Below are positions 18,870 through 27,536 of a DNA stretch of 64,000 bases, piece by piece. Each line of letters begins with the position of its first letter. Position 1 is the stretch's first letter. The position numbers and the translations under genes are program-made. The notes below the pieces were generated by a model, which was not told where the DNA came from, searched no databases, and worked only from the letters and a program-made list of their open reading frames with translations. Source of the DNA: Boseongicola sp. H5 (lineage in GTDB: Bacteria; Pseudomonadota; Alphaproteobacteria; Rhodobacterales; Rhodobacteraceae); contig JACNMN010000003.1 in NCBI GenBank assembly GCA_020622165.1, forward strand, positions 124,001-188,000. The letters run 5' to 3'.

Positions 18870-19163
18870 CTAGGGCAACACGATCTCGTCTGCGCGCATG
18901 TACCCCAGAACGGTGCGGGCCTGTTCGTCCAGCAGATCCAGGTCGAGATACTCGTCCGACATGCGCCGGGTCAGTATCTCCATCTCGGCGGTTTCCTCGC
19001 GCAGCATGGCAAGCTCTTCAGTCAGGCTCGCCACTTCCGCCTCCACCTGTATCCGATGGAACAGGCCATAGTTTCCCTGCACCGCGGAAAAGGTGAAATA
19101 CGCCCCCACAAGCAGAAGCACCATCGGGATCAACAGCCCGGAAGCGGAGCGTTTTTTGGTCAT
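18870..19163 (-). CDS. ftsB: Septum formation initiator FtsB/DivIC family
   Basis: 97 aa bitopic protein: short basic N-terminus (MTKKRS), one membrane helix (~10-30), then a periplasmic coiled coil (EAEVASLTEELAMLREETAEMEIL), the FtsB layout. Part of the FtsQBL division complex. ATG 19163 gives the expected short cytoplasmic tail. Located upstream of pdhA, as is common in alphaproteobacteria, with 157 bases between them. Confidence 0.85.
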   Translation of the reverse strand: MTKKRSASGLLIPMVLLLVGAYFTFSAVQGNYGLFHRIQVEAEVASLTEELAMLREETAEMEILTRRMSDEYLDLDLLDEQARTVLGYMRADEIVLP

Positions 19164-19238
19164 CTGATCGTGTTGCCTCAATGCCGCGCGGTCTCTGTCG
19201 GATCGCTGCACGGGGGAGATTCGCATATCTGCTTTGAA

Positions 19239-19275
19239 AAGGGAATCCCTTGAAAACAGATTGTTGCGCTATAAT
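19239..19275 (+). promoter_or_regulatory. Promoter of the acyl-CoA dehydrogenase gene with embedded palindrome
   Basis: TATAAT at 19270-19275 is a perfect -10 hexamer. Upstream, AAGGGAATCCCTT (19239-19251) is a palindrome with a 5-bp arm that overlaps the -35 region (CCCTTG, 17-bp spacing). The arrangement suits repression by a dimeric regulator; the regulator is unknown. Confidence 0.5.
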
Positions 19276-19293
19276 GACAAGGGAAAGGTGATC

Positions 19294-20883
19294 ATGACCG
19301 ATCCGCAATCGCATCTGCCGACCCATGAGGTCACCAATCAGCCGCCGGGCCCGCCCGAACGGCATCTCTGGCATGACGATCCGGTGTTGCGCAGCTACGC
19401 CGATGCGGATGCGGCCCCCTATGCGGAGATGTTGAGCCAACCGGACTGGACCGAGATCGCCCGGCAGGCGCAGCATCCGGGCCCCGAACTTCGGCTCTTC
19501 GATGCAGGCGGCCGGCGTCTGGACGAGGTGCGTTTCGCGCCCGCGTATCATCGCTTGTTACAGGCGGGGCTCGCGGCCGGATACGCGGGCGGGCCATGGA
19601 CCGGCGGCAGCCATCTGAGCCATGCGGCGATGGTCTATCTCCATTCCCAGGTGGAGCCCGGCACCTGCTGCCCGATGACGATGACCTATGCGGCGATCCC
19701 GGTGCTGGCGAACACGCCTCTGGCCGCGGAGTGGGTGCCGAAACTCTCCGCGCGGGAGCATGATCCGGCGATTGCCCCGATCGGCGGCAAGCGGGCCGCG
19801 ACGCTTGGCATGGCGATGACGGAAAAACAGGGCGGATCGGACGTGCGGACCAACACCACCCGCGCCGAGCGCGACGGGGCGGTCTATCGCCTGACCGGGC
19901 ACAAGTGGTTCTGTTCCGCGCCCATGTCCGACGGGTTTCTGACATTGGCGCAGGCGCCCGGCGGTCTCAGCTGCTTTCTGGTGCCCCGCTGGCTGGAGAC
20001 GAGCCGCAACGGCATCCATCTGCTGCGTCTGAAGGACAAGCTGGGCAACCGCGCGAACGCCTCCGCCGAAATCGAGTATCACGGCGCGCAGGCCCATCTG
20101 ATCGGCGAGGAGGGGGAGGGCGTTCAGCGGATCATCGAAATGGTGCATCACACCCGGCTGGACACGGCGCTGGCGCCTGCGGGGCTGATGCGCGCGGCGC
20201 TGACCCATCTGCACCACTGGGTGTCCCATCGCCGGGTGTTCCAGCGTAGCCTGATCGATCAGCCGCTGATGCGGAGCCTTCTGGCCGATCTGGTTCTCGA
20301 CTGGGAAGGGGCCACCGCGCTCGGTCTGCGCGTGGCGCGCGCGTTCGACGGTGACCGCGCCGAGGATCGCGCCTTTGCCCGGATCGGTGTGGCGCTGGCG
20401 AAATACATCAACAACAAGCTTTGCCCGCGCGTGGTGGTGGAGGCGATGGAGGGGCTGGGCGGCATGGGCTATGTGGAGGACACGCCCCTGCCGATGCTCT
20501 ACCGGGAGGCGCCGCTGAACGGGATCTGGGAAGGGTCGGGCAATGTGATCTGCCTCGATATCCTGCGGACGCTGGCGCGGGACGGGCTGGCCGCGGCGAC
20601 ATTGGGCGAGGAACTGGAGGCCGCGCGCGGCGCCGACCGGGCCTATGACGCGGCGCTGGCCGACCATCGCGCGCGCTGGCCGGTCCTGCCGGAGGAGGCG
20701 GAGGCGCGGTGGTATGCGGAGCGTCTGGCGCTTCTGCTGACCGCGTCGGTCCTGCTGCGCCATGCGCCGGGCGCGGTCGCCGACGGGTTTTGCGCGACCC
20801 GGCTGGCCGGGATGCGGGGCCATGTGGCCGGAAGCGTCGGCGGATTGGACATGGACGCGCTGATCGCGCGGCTGGGGCGGTAG
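19294..20883 (+). CDS. AidB-like acyl-CoA dehydrogenase
   Basis: 529 aa flavoprotein. The AidB subgroup is indicated by THEVTNQPPGP at the N-terminus, AYHRLLQAGLAAGYAGGPW, MTEKQGGSDVRTNTT (FAD-binding loop) and AMEGLGGMGYVEDTPLPMLYREAPLNGIWEGSGNV near residue 390. E. coli AidB is part of the adaptive response to alkylation; others work in acyl-CoA catabolism. ATG 19294 follows GGGAAAGG. The C-terminal ~100 residues match the extended AidB length. Substrate not decidable. Confidence 0.82.
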   Translation: MTDPQSHLPTHEVTNQPPGPPERHLWHDDPVLRSYADADAAPYAEMLSQPDWTEIARQAQHPGPELRLFDAGGRRLDEVRFAPAYHRLLQAGLAAGYAGGPWTGGSHLSHAAMVYLHSQVEPGTCCPMTMTYAAIPVLANTPLAAEWVPKLSAREHDPAIAPIGGKRAATLGMAMTEKQGGSDVRTNTTRAERDGAVYRLTGHKWFCSAPMSDGFLTLAQAPGGLSCFLVPRWLETSRNGIHLLRLKDKLGNRANASAEIEYHGAQAHLIGEEGEGVQRIIEMVHHTRLDTALAPAGLMRAALTHLHHWVSHRRVFQRSLIDQPLMRSLLADLVLDWEGATALGLRVARAFDGDRAEDRAFARIGVALAKYINNKLCPRVVVEAMEGLGGMGYVEDTPLPMLYREAPLNGIWEGSGNVICLDILRTLARDGLAAATLGEELEAARGADRAYDAALADHRARWPVLPEEAEARWYAERLALLLTASVLLRHAPGAVADGFCATRLAGMRGHVAGSVGGLDMDALIARLGR

Positions 20884-20953
20884 CGGGCCGCCCTGCCACG
20901 GCCCTGTCCCATCATGCCGAGAGGGGAATGGCGCGCCCAACCCGCGGGCCCGG

Positions 20954-21844
20954 TTAGCCGGCGACGGAGGCCGCGTAGATCGTATCGATCGATTTGCCGA
21001 TGGCGGCGTTGAACTCCGCATCCGATTGCCGGGCCGACAGACCTTCGGTCAGGGCGCGGGAAAAACTGGCGATGACGCCGGTGTTCTGCGCCAGTTTCGC
21101 GTTCGCCTCGTCCCGCGAATAGCCGCCGGACAGCGCCACGACCCGCATCACGGCGGGATGCTCCACCAGCGGTTTGTAGAGGTTGGGCTGGTCCGGCAGG
21201 GTCAGTTTCAGCATCACCTGCCGGCCTTCGGGCAGGGCGTCGAGATGCCGGGTAAGCTCGGCCAGGAGGATCTCCTCGGCGCGCGCCTTGTCGGCGATGG
21301 AGATCGTCACTTCCGGCTCGATGATCGGCATCAGGCCCTTGGCCGAAATCCGCGCCGCGATCTCGAACTGCTGCGCCACGTTGGCGGCAATCCCGTTTTC
21401 CGAGGCCGCATTGATGACCGAGCGCATCTTGGTCCCGAAAATGCCGGCGGCGACCGCGCGGTCAAGCAGGGCGTCAAGATCGGGAATGGGCTTCATCAGC
21501 TGGACGCCATCGGCCTCCTCCTCAAGGCCCTTGTCGATTTTCAGAAACGGCACGACGCGCCGGTCCTCCCACAGAAACCGCGCCGAGGGCTTGCCGCCGA
21601 TCTCCCGGTCCATCGTCATCTCGAACAGGATCGCCCCGATCACCTTGTCGCCGGTGAAGGCCGGGGCCTGGGCGATGCGGGCGCGCATCTGGTGGATCAG
21701 GTCGAACATCTCCGCCTCCGAGCCATAGGCGTCCTCCTCAATCCCGTAGAGACGCAACGCCTTGGGCGTGGAGCCGCCGCTTTGGTCCAGCGCGGCGATG
21801 AAACCGGGGGCCGAGGTCATTTGGGCGGCTTGGGCATCGGTCAT
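20954..21844 (-). CDS. fda: Fructose-bisphosphate aldolase class I
   Basis: 296 aa; cleaves fructose 1,6-bisphosphate (or forms it in gluconeogenesis and the Calvin cycle). N-terminal [17 protein letters not shown] is the class I signature; the Schiff-base lysine is in [10 protein letters not shown], with another active-site lysine in FGTKMRSVI. Metal-independent class. An operator-like element TGGTGGCGCTAACGA lies 72 bp upstream of ATG 21844. Monocistronic, tail-to-tail with the AidB-like gene. Confidence 0.92.
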   Translation of the reverse strand: MTDAQAAQMTSAPGFIAALDQSGGSTPKALRLYGIEEDAYGSEAEMFDLIHQMRARIAQAPAFTGDKVIGAILFEMTMDREIGGKPSARFLWEDRRVVPFLKIDKGLEEEADGVQLMKPIPDLDALLDRAVAAGIFGTKMRSVINAASENGIAANVAQQFEIAARISAKGLMPIIEPEVTISIADKARAEEILLAELTRHLDALPEGRQVMLKLTLPDQPNLYKPLVEHPAVMRVVALSGGYSRDEANAKLAQNTGVIASFSRALTEGLSARQSDAEFNAAIGKSIDTIYAASVAG

Positions 21845-21915
21845 GGGGACAGGGCCTTTCGTTGGAGGAAACGGGTGACCCCGTGCTTATGCGCTGCGGC
21901 GGCGGCGGGCAAGAT

Positions 21916-21930
21916 TGGTGGCGCTAACGA
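21916..21930. promoter_or_regulatory. Operator-like 15-mer upstream of fda, identical to one upstream of gap2
   Basis: TGGTGGCGCTAACGA occurs here 72 bp before the aldolase start and again, without mismatch, at 27411-27425 before the second gap gene. It reads as a degenerate palindrome around GGCGCT. The same family of site (TGTTAGCGGTAACA) lies 73 bp before the first gap gene. Confidence 0.55.
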
Positions 21931-21960
21931 CGCGCCGGACCGGCTGCCCGCCGCGTTCGT

Positions 21961-23559
21961 TCACGGCGCGCGGTAGCGGCTGGCCAGATCGAGCGCGATC
22001 CAGTCCGCCAGCGCCGCACGTTGGGTTTCGGCGCTCAGATCGGACCAGAAGGCCGCAACCGCGGGCCCGCGGGCGCCAAAGCGCGCCTCGATCTCCTCGC
22101 GGAGCGCCGTGGCACCGATATCGCCCGCGGCTTCGGCCAGAAGCGCATAGTAATAGGCCCGCGCATAGGCCCGTGGCGCACCCAGGCCGGTGAAATGGGC
22201 CAGCGCCAGCGCCCTGAGATCGCGCGGGTCGGTGCCGGTGCCAAGCGCGTCGGCGGGGCTGCCGGTCAGATTGACATTCTGCGCGGCGATGACGGTCGGC
22301 GTGGTCAGCCGCGCCTCCAGCGCGTCAAGCATCGAAATGGCCCCGGGCACTTCGGCGGCGGTGGCGCGCAGCGCGTGGCCATAGGCGGTTTCCGGGTCGG
22401 TCCGGGCCAGCGCATTGGCCACCAGACCGGCGGCTTCGGCGGCGCGGTCATCGTCACTGCCGAGGACCGGGGCCAGAAGCTCGGGCACAAGCGCGGTGGC
22501 CAGCGGCACGCCGTCTCCGGACATCAGCGCCCGGGCCAGATCGAGCCTTTCGGCGATGGTCAGGTCGCCGCCGTCGATCTGCGACAGAAGGCCGGTGTCG
22601 ATCAGGCGCGACCGCGACAGGGGCGTCATCCGTGCATCCAGCGCCAGCGCCGAGATCAGACCGTGGGGTTTGGCGTAGGTGTCGGGTTCCAGCACGATGC
22701 CACCGGGTGGCAGATCCGCCTCGATGGTGATTTCGCCCGGGTCGCGGACATAGGCCTCCACCTGCGTCATCAGCGCGTCGATGAAGTTGCGTTCGATGGC
22801 GCTGAGATTGCGGGTGCCGCCTTCGGAAAGGGCCTGGGTCAGCTGCTCGTTCCCGAGGGCGCGGATGGTTTCGGGCGCGCGCAGGTTTTCCGGCAGCAAT
22901 TGCGACAAGGCGGCCCATCCGCCGGTGTCGCGCAGGCTGGCCACGGCCCGCGTGACACGGAAGGCGGGATCGCCCGATTGCCCGAACTCACCCGGCCGCG
23001 GCAGGAAGGTCCCGGCGGCCGAGACATCCAGAATGGCCACCCCGTTCAGCGCCGCGGACAGATCGAAAAGCGTGGCGCCGGTGCCATAGACGTAATCGGC
23101 GGTCAGGGTCAGCCGGTCGAGCGTGATGGCGTTGAAACCGGCCGTGCGAAGCCCGAGCGATGCCTCCGGCGGCAGGCAGGCGATGGCGGCATTGGCCCCG
23201 ATCAGCGTCAGCGCAACCTCGGAGGAGACGGCGAAAGGCTCCGACAGGTCGGAGCTGAGCACGGCCCGTTCCACGGTGATCTCGCATTGCCCGGCCCGGT
23301 CATAGGGCAGGCGGGGGCGGGCGGTGACACCGGACAGGGACAACGTGCCGCGCAGGACATCGGTGGACAGATACTCGTATTCGAGCTCCATCTGGGTCCG
23401 GATCGCGGCAATGCCGACATTGGCGAGTGCCGTTGCCAGACGATCGGGCGCGAAAATCTCGCCATAGCCCGGGCGTGGGTCGCCTTCCTGGGCGGCGGCA
23501 GGCAGGCTCAGCGCGGCGGCGACAAGTGCTGCCCGCGGCAGCATGGTGAAAAGACGCAT
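21961..23559 (-). CDS. Secreted protein of unknown function
   Basis: 532 aa. Signal peptide MRLFTMLPRAALVAAALSLPAAAQ with cleavage after AAA. The central part is rich in beta-type segments; the C-terminal ~150 residues are alanine-rich helices (AYARAYYYALLAEAAGD) reminiscent of Sel1-like repeats. ATG 23559 is chosen for GGGGAGA upstream and because the signal peptide then starts at residue 1. It lies alone between fda and pgk on the same strand. No function can be assigned. Confidence 0.7.
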   Translation of the reverse strand: MRLFTMLPRAALVAAALSLPAAAQEGDPRPGYGEIFAPDRLATALANVGIAAIRTQMELEYEYLSTDVLRGTLSLSGVTARPRLPYDRAGQCEITVERAVLSSDLSEPFAVSSEVALTLIGANAAIACLPPEASLGLRTAGFNAITLDRLTLTADYVYGTGATLFDLSAALNGVAILDVSAAGTFLPRPGEFGQSGDPAFRVTRAVASLRDTGGWAALSQLLPENLRAPETIRALGNEQLTQALSEGGTRNLSAIERNFIDALMTQVEAYVRDPGEITIEADLPPGGIVLEPDTYAKPHGLISALALDARMTPLSRSRLIDTGLLSQIDGGDLTIAERLDLARALMSGDGVPLATALVPELLAPVLGSDDDRAAEAAGLVANALARTDPETAYGHALRATAAEVPGAISMLDALEARLTTPTVIAAQNVNLTGSPADALGTGTDPRDLRALALAHFTGLGAPRAYARAYYYALLAEAAGDIGATALREEIEARFGARGPAVAAFWSDLSAETQRAALADWIALDLASRYRAP

Positions 23560-23676
23560 GAAAAATCTCCCCTCAGAAATGTCCGGGGCAGAGAGTACCG
23601 CAGAATTGCCGTTTGGTAAGGGGGGTTTCACTTACCCTGCCTGGCACCGGGCCTGTCGCGCGCGGCCGGCCCGGCT

Positions 23677-24855
23677 TCACCCTTCCAGCGCGGCGACGCC
23701 GGGCAGGGTCTTGCCCTCCATCCATTCCAGAAACGCGCCACCGGCGGTGGAGATGTAGGTGAAGCGATCCGCCGCGCCAGCCTGGTTCAGGGCCGCGACC
23801 GTGTCGCCGCCGCCCGCCACGGTGATCAGATCGCCCGCGGCGGTCAGGCGTGCCGCGGCGTCGGCGGCGCGATTGGTGGCGGCATCGAACGGCTTCAGCT
23901 CGAACGCGCCAAGCGGGCCGTTCCAGATCAGCGTTTTGGAGGCCCCGAACACCGCCTCCAGCGCCGCCACGGTCTGCGGTCCGGCATCCAGGATCATCGC
24001 GTCCTCCGGGCAGGCGTCGGCGGGCAGGGTCTCGTGCGGGGCCTCGGCGGCGAACGCGCGCGCGACGACGATATCCTTGGGCAGATGGATCGTGCAGCCT
24101 GCGGCGTCGGCCTTCGCCAGCACGTCACGGGCGGTTCCGGCCATGTCCTTTTCGGCCAGAGAGGTGCCGATTTCATGGCCCTGCGCATACAGGAAGGTGT
24201 TCGCCATGCCGCCGCCGATCACCAGATGATCGACCTTTGCCACGAGGTTGCCGAGCAGATCGAGCTTGGTGGAGACCTTGGCGCCCCCCACCACGGCCAC
24301 AACCGGGCGCTTGGGGGTGCCAAGGGCGGCCTCCAGCGCGCTCAGTTCGGCCTGCATCAGTCGCCCGGCGCAGGCCGGCAGAAGCCGGGCCACGGCCTCG
24401 GTCGAGGCATGGGCGCGATGGGCGGCGGAAAAGGCATCGTTGCAGTAGATATCGGCAAGGGAGGCGAGGCGGGCGGCGAAATCGGGGTCGTTCTTCTCTT
24501 CCCCCGGGGCGAAGCGGATGTTCTCCAGAAGCAGGATATCGCCCGGCTGCATCGCCTGCACCGCCGCGCCGTAGTCGCCATCGGCGAAGGTGACCGGCTG
24601 CCCGAAGGCCTTTTGCAGCGCCGGCAGAAGCTGGCGCAGGCTCATCTCGGGAACGACCTTGCCCTTGGGGCGGCCGAAATGCGCGACCAGAACGGGCAGG
24701 CCACCCTTGGCGAGGATGTCCTTCACCGTGGGCAGGATCCGGTCGATCCGCGTGGTGTCGGTTACCTCGCCGTTTTCGACGGGCACGTTGATGTCCACCC
24801 GCGTCAGCACGCGCTTGCCCGACAGGTCCATATCGTCAAGGGTTTTCCAGGTCAT
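23677..24855 (-). CDS. pgk: Phosphoglycerate kinase
   Basis: 392 aa, standard bacterial length. Signature [16 protein letters not shown] near residue 16, the basic patch HFGRPKG (substrate binding), and the nucleotide-binding [13 protein letters not shown] near the C-terminus. Interconverts 1,3-bisphosphoglycerate and 3-phosphoglycerate with ATP. ATG 24855 has AAGGAG upstream. Eighty-five bases separate it from gap on the same strand, so an operon is possible. No operator of the TTAGCG type is seen directly before it. Confidence 0.96.
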   Translation of the reverse strand: MTWKTLDDMDLSGKRVLTRVDINVPVENGEVTDTTRIDRILPTVKDILAKGGLPVLVAHFGRPKGKVVPEMSLRQLLPALQKAFGQPVTFADGDYGAAVQAMQPGDILLLENIRFAPGEEKNDPDFAARLASLADIYCNDAFSAAHRAHASTEAVARLLPACAGRLMQAELSALEAALGTPKRPVVAVVGGAKVSTKLDLLGNLVAKVDHLVIGGGMANTFLYAQGHEIGTSLAEKDMAGTARDVLAKADAAGCTIHLPKDIVVARAFAAEAPHETLPADACPEDAMILDAGPQTVAALEAVFGASKTLIWNGPLGAFELKPFDAATNRAADAAARLTAAGDLITVAGGGDTVAALNQAGAADRFTYISTAGGAFLEWMEGKTLPGVAALEG

Positions 24856-24940
24856 GTCACGCTCCTTCCGGCCGGGGGCCGCCTCTTTGAAACCGGCGCG
24901 GGGGCCGGGCGTTCCGAAGAAACCGCTCTGCCTGCACCTG

Positions 24941-25945
24941 TCAGAGATATCTGCCCATTTCAACGGCGGTATCGGCCATCCGGCAGGAGAAGCCCCATTC
25001 GTTGTCATACCAGCTGAGCACGCGGCACATGTTGCCGTCCATCACCTTGGTCTGGTCGGTGGCGAAGATCGAGGAATGCGGGTCATGGTTGAAATCCATC
25101 GACACCAGCTTGTCGTCGGTGACGCCGAGAATGCCTTTCAGCGGGCCATCGGCAGCGGCGGCATGGATCGCGGCGTTGATCTCGTCGGGGCTTGTGTCGC
25201 GCCCGGCCTCGAAGGTCAGGTCGACGACCGAAACGTTCGGCGTGGGCACGCGGATCGCCACCCCGTCAAGCTTGCCGGACAGCTCCGGCAGGACAAGGCC
25301 CACTGCCTTCGCCGCGCCGGTCGAGGTCGGGATCATGCTCATCGCGGCGGCCCGCGCGCGGTAGAGATCCTTGTGCATCGTGTCGAGCGTCGGCTGGTCG
25401 CCGGTATAGGAATGGATCGTCGTCATGAACCCGCGCTTGATACCTATCGTGTCATTCAGCACCTTGGCCACGGGGGCAAGGCAATTGGTGGTGCAGGACG
25501 CGTTCGAAACGACGATCTTGTCGCCGTCCAGCAGCTCGTGGTTGACCCCATAAACAATGGTCGCGTCCGCGTTCTTGCCGGGGGCCGAGATCAGCACCCG
25601 GCTGGCGCCGTTTTCCAGATGCGCTTGGCAGGCCTCCTTCGAATTGAAGATGCCGGTGCATTCCAGAACGATATCCACGTCCGACCACGGCAGATCGGCG
25701 GGGTTGCGGATGGCGGTGACGGCGATCGGGCCGCGGCCCACATCGATGCTGTCGTCGGTAGTCGTGACGGTGGCGGGAAACCGCCCGTGAACGCTGTCGA
25801 ACCGCAGCAGATGGGCATTGGTCTCGACTGGCCCCAGATCGTTGATCGCGATCACCTCGATATCGGTGCGGCCCTGCTCGATGATGGCGCGCAGCACGTT
25901 GCGCCCGATCCGTCCAAACCCGTTGATTGCAACTTTGACGGCCAT
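24941..25945 (-). CDS. gap: Glyceraldehyde-3-phosphate dehydrogenase, NAD-type (first copy)
   Basis: 334 aa. N-terminal NAD-binding INGFGRIGR; catalytic Cys151 in [12 protein letters not shown]; catalytic His in [10 protein letters not shown]-like context ([14 protein letters not shown]). Asp36 in AINDLGP is the residue that normally favours NAD over NADP. ATG 25945 follows GGAGACAG. The promoter region carries the perfect palindrome TGTTAGCGGTAACA 73 bp upstream. Followed by pgk. Confidence 0.95.
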   Translation of the reverse strand: MAVKVAINGFGRIGRNVLRAIIEQGRTDIEVIAINDLGPVETNAHLLRFDSVHGRFPATVTTTDDSIDVGRGPIAVTAIRNPADLPWSDVDIVLECTGIFNSKEACQAHLENGASRVLISAPGKNADATIVYGVNHELLDGDKIVVSNASCTTNCLAPVAKVLNDTIGIKRGFMTTIHSYTGDQPTLDTMHKDLYRARAAAMSMIPTSTGAAKAVGLVLPELSGKLDGVAIRVPTPNVSVVDLTFEAGRDTSPDEINAAIHAAAADGPLKGILGVTDDKLVSMDFNHDPHSSIFATDQTKVMDGNMCRVLSWYDNEWGFSCRMADTAVEMGRYL

Positions 25946-26017
25946 GATCTGTCTCCTCGCCATGTAACTCTGGATGCTCTCGGTGCCATTATGCAGATCG
26001 TGTTGGGGAATGGCACA

Positions 26018-26031
26018 TGTTAGCGGTAACA
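26018..26031. promoter_or_regulatory. Palindromic operator upstream of gap
   Basis: TGTTAGCGGTAACA has perfect 5-bp arms (TGTTA / TAACA) around a 4-bp centre. A second half-site (TTGTAACGGTA) follows 8 bases later. Position relative to the start codon (73 bp) matches that of the fda element (72 bp). Confidence 0.55.
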
Positions 26032-26071
26032 GTCCGCTTGTAACGGTATGATGTCGGGATGGAAAGACCGG

Positions 26072-26215
26072 CTAGCGCCAGAAGGCCATCCAGTCGAGGA
26101 GGCGCAGGAGCAACTCCCCGAGAATCAGGTGCAGATCCCAGTCGAAGACCAGAAAATCGGCGGCGAAAACGGTGAGGATGATGGCCGCCAGCCAGAGCGC
26201 GAGCGTATTGGTCAT
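26072..26215 (-). CDS. Small membrane protein between the two gap genes
   Basis: 47 codons, ATG 26215 to TAG 26072-26074. Residues ~4-23 form a membrane helix (LALWLAAIILTVFAADFLVF), followed by an amphipathic stretch ending LLDWMAFWR. The sequence is strongly non-random, and as I recall similar short proteins occur at the same place in Rhodobacterales. The gene begins 66 bases after the stop of the second gap gene and is probably co-transcribed with it. No function is known; the C-terminal aromatic/basic end suggests membrane-surface contact. Confidence 0.65.
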   Translation of the reverse strand: MTNTLALWLAAIILTVFAADFLVFDWDLHLILGELLLRLLDWMAFWR

Positions 26216-26281
26216 CTGGGCAGGGTCCCGGGGCTGATCCGTCGCGGCAGACTGGTCCGGGCCGGGGCCGGGCGCAACCCC

Positions 26282-27286
26282 TCAGTGCAGGAGCCGGCCC
26301 ATGGCGCCCGCCACATCCGCCATCCTGACGGAGAAGCCCCATTCATTGTCGTACCAGGCGAGCACACGCACCGTGCGGCCGCCCACGACCTTGGTCTGAT
26401 CCGGCGCGAAGATCGAGGAATGCGGCGTGTGATTGAAATCGATCGAAACCTTGGCCTCGGGGTCGTAGGCCAGAACTGCGCCCATATGCCCGGCCGCGGC
26501 TTCGGCGACCACGGCGTTCACCTCCTCCACGGTCACGTCGCGCGCCGCCTCGAAGGTCAGGTCGACCGCCGAGACATTCGGCGTGGGCACCCGCAGCGCG
26601 GTCCCGTCAAGCTTGCCGTCGAGTTCCGGCAGCACCTCCTTCAGCGCCTTGGCGGCCCCGGTGGAGGTGGGGATCATCGCCAGCGCCGCGGCCCGCGCGC
26701 GGTACAGATCCGCATGGCGCCGGTCCAGCGTCGGCTGGTCGCCGGTATAGCTGTGGATCGTGGTCATGATCCCGCGTTCGATGCCGATCGCGTCATTCAG
26801 GACCTTGGCCAGTGGAGCCAGGCAATTGGTCGTGCAGGAGCCGTTGGAGACCACGTGGTGTTCGGGCCGCAGCTCCCGGTGGTTCACGCCATAGACGATG
26901 GTCTTGTCGGCCCCCTTGGCCGGCGCGGAGACAAGCACGCGTTTCGCCCCGTGCTCCAGATGCACCGCCGCCTGATCGCGGGAGTTGAACTTGCCCGTGC
27001 ATTCCAGAACCACGTCGCAGCCGGACCAGTCCAGCTCGCGCGGCTCGTAGGTTGAAAACACCTTCATCGGCCCGCGACCCAGATCAAGCGTGTCGCCGCT
27101 GACCCGCACCTCGCCGCCGAACCGGCCGTGGATACTGTCGTATTTCAGCAGATGGGCATTGGTCTCTATCGGGCCGGTGGCGTTGATCTTGACCACCTGC
27201 ACATCGTTGCGCCCGCTTTCGGCGATATGCGCCAGCGTGCAGCGCCCGATGCGGCCAAAGCCGTTGATCCCGATGGTGACAGTCAT
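26282..27286 (-). CDS. Glyceraldehyde-3-phosphate dehydrogenase (second copy, Asp-less cofactor site)
   Basis: 334 aa, clearly paralogous to the first gap. INGFGRIGR at the N-terminus and Cys151 in [12 protein letters not shown] are intact. The residue aligned with NAD-selecting Asp36 of the other copy is Ala (KINATGP), which may allow NADP(H) and an anabolic role; this is an inference. AAAAGG precedes ATG 27286. Two operator-like elements lie 95-139 bp upstream. It neighbours DUF808 and tkt, suiting Calvin-cycle or pentose-phosphate work. Confidence 0.93.
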   Translation of the reverse strand: MTVTIGINGFGRIGRCTLAHIAESGRNDVQVVKINATGPIETNAHLLKYDSIHGRFGGEVRVSGDTLDLGRGPMKVFSTYEPRELDWSGCDVVLECTGKFNSRDQAAVHLEHGAKRVLVSAPAKGADKTIVYGVNHRELRPEHHVVSNGSCTTNCLAPLAKVLNDAIGIERGIMTTIHSYTGDQPTLDRRHADLYRARAAALAMIPTSTGAAKALKEVLPELDGKLDGTALRVPTPNVSAVDLTFEAARDVTVEEVNAVVAEAAAGHMGAVLAYDPEAKVSIDFNHTPHSSIFAPDQTKVVGGRTVRVLAWYDNEWGFSVRMADVAGAMGRLLH

Positions 27287-27380
27287 GCCCGGTGTCCTTT
27301 TGTCGTCGCGCGTCGCATTTCCCGGTCCGAATACAAAACCGGACCTGGGATCGAAAGGAAAAACCGACATGTTTCCGGCA

Positions 27381-27425
27381 TGTTAGCGCAAACCCCTGTC
27401 GAAACGGCCATGGTGGCGCTAACGA
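27381..27425. promoter_or_regulatory. Paired operator-like elements upstream of the second gap gene
   Basis: TGTTAGCGCAAAC (27381-27393) and TGGTGGCGCTAACGA (27411-27425) have centres about 30 bp apart, i.e. three helical turns. The second is identical over 15 bases to the element before fda. The spacing suits co-operative binding or a loop by a dimeric repressor. Confidence 0.55.
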
Positions 27426-27536
27426 AATGCGTCCGCCCCTCTCCGGGCCGGCGGAACCGCCCGCAGGCGCAAACGTTGCCTTCCGGGGCCGATTGGGCCA
27501 CCAGTGGGGACACAAGTTGCACACAAGGCGGGCAGG

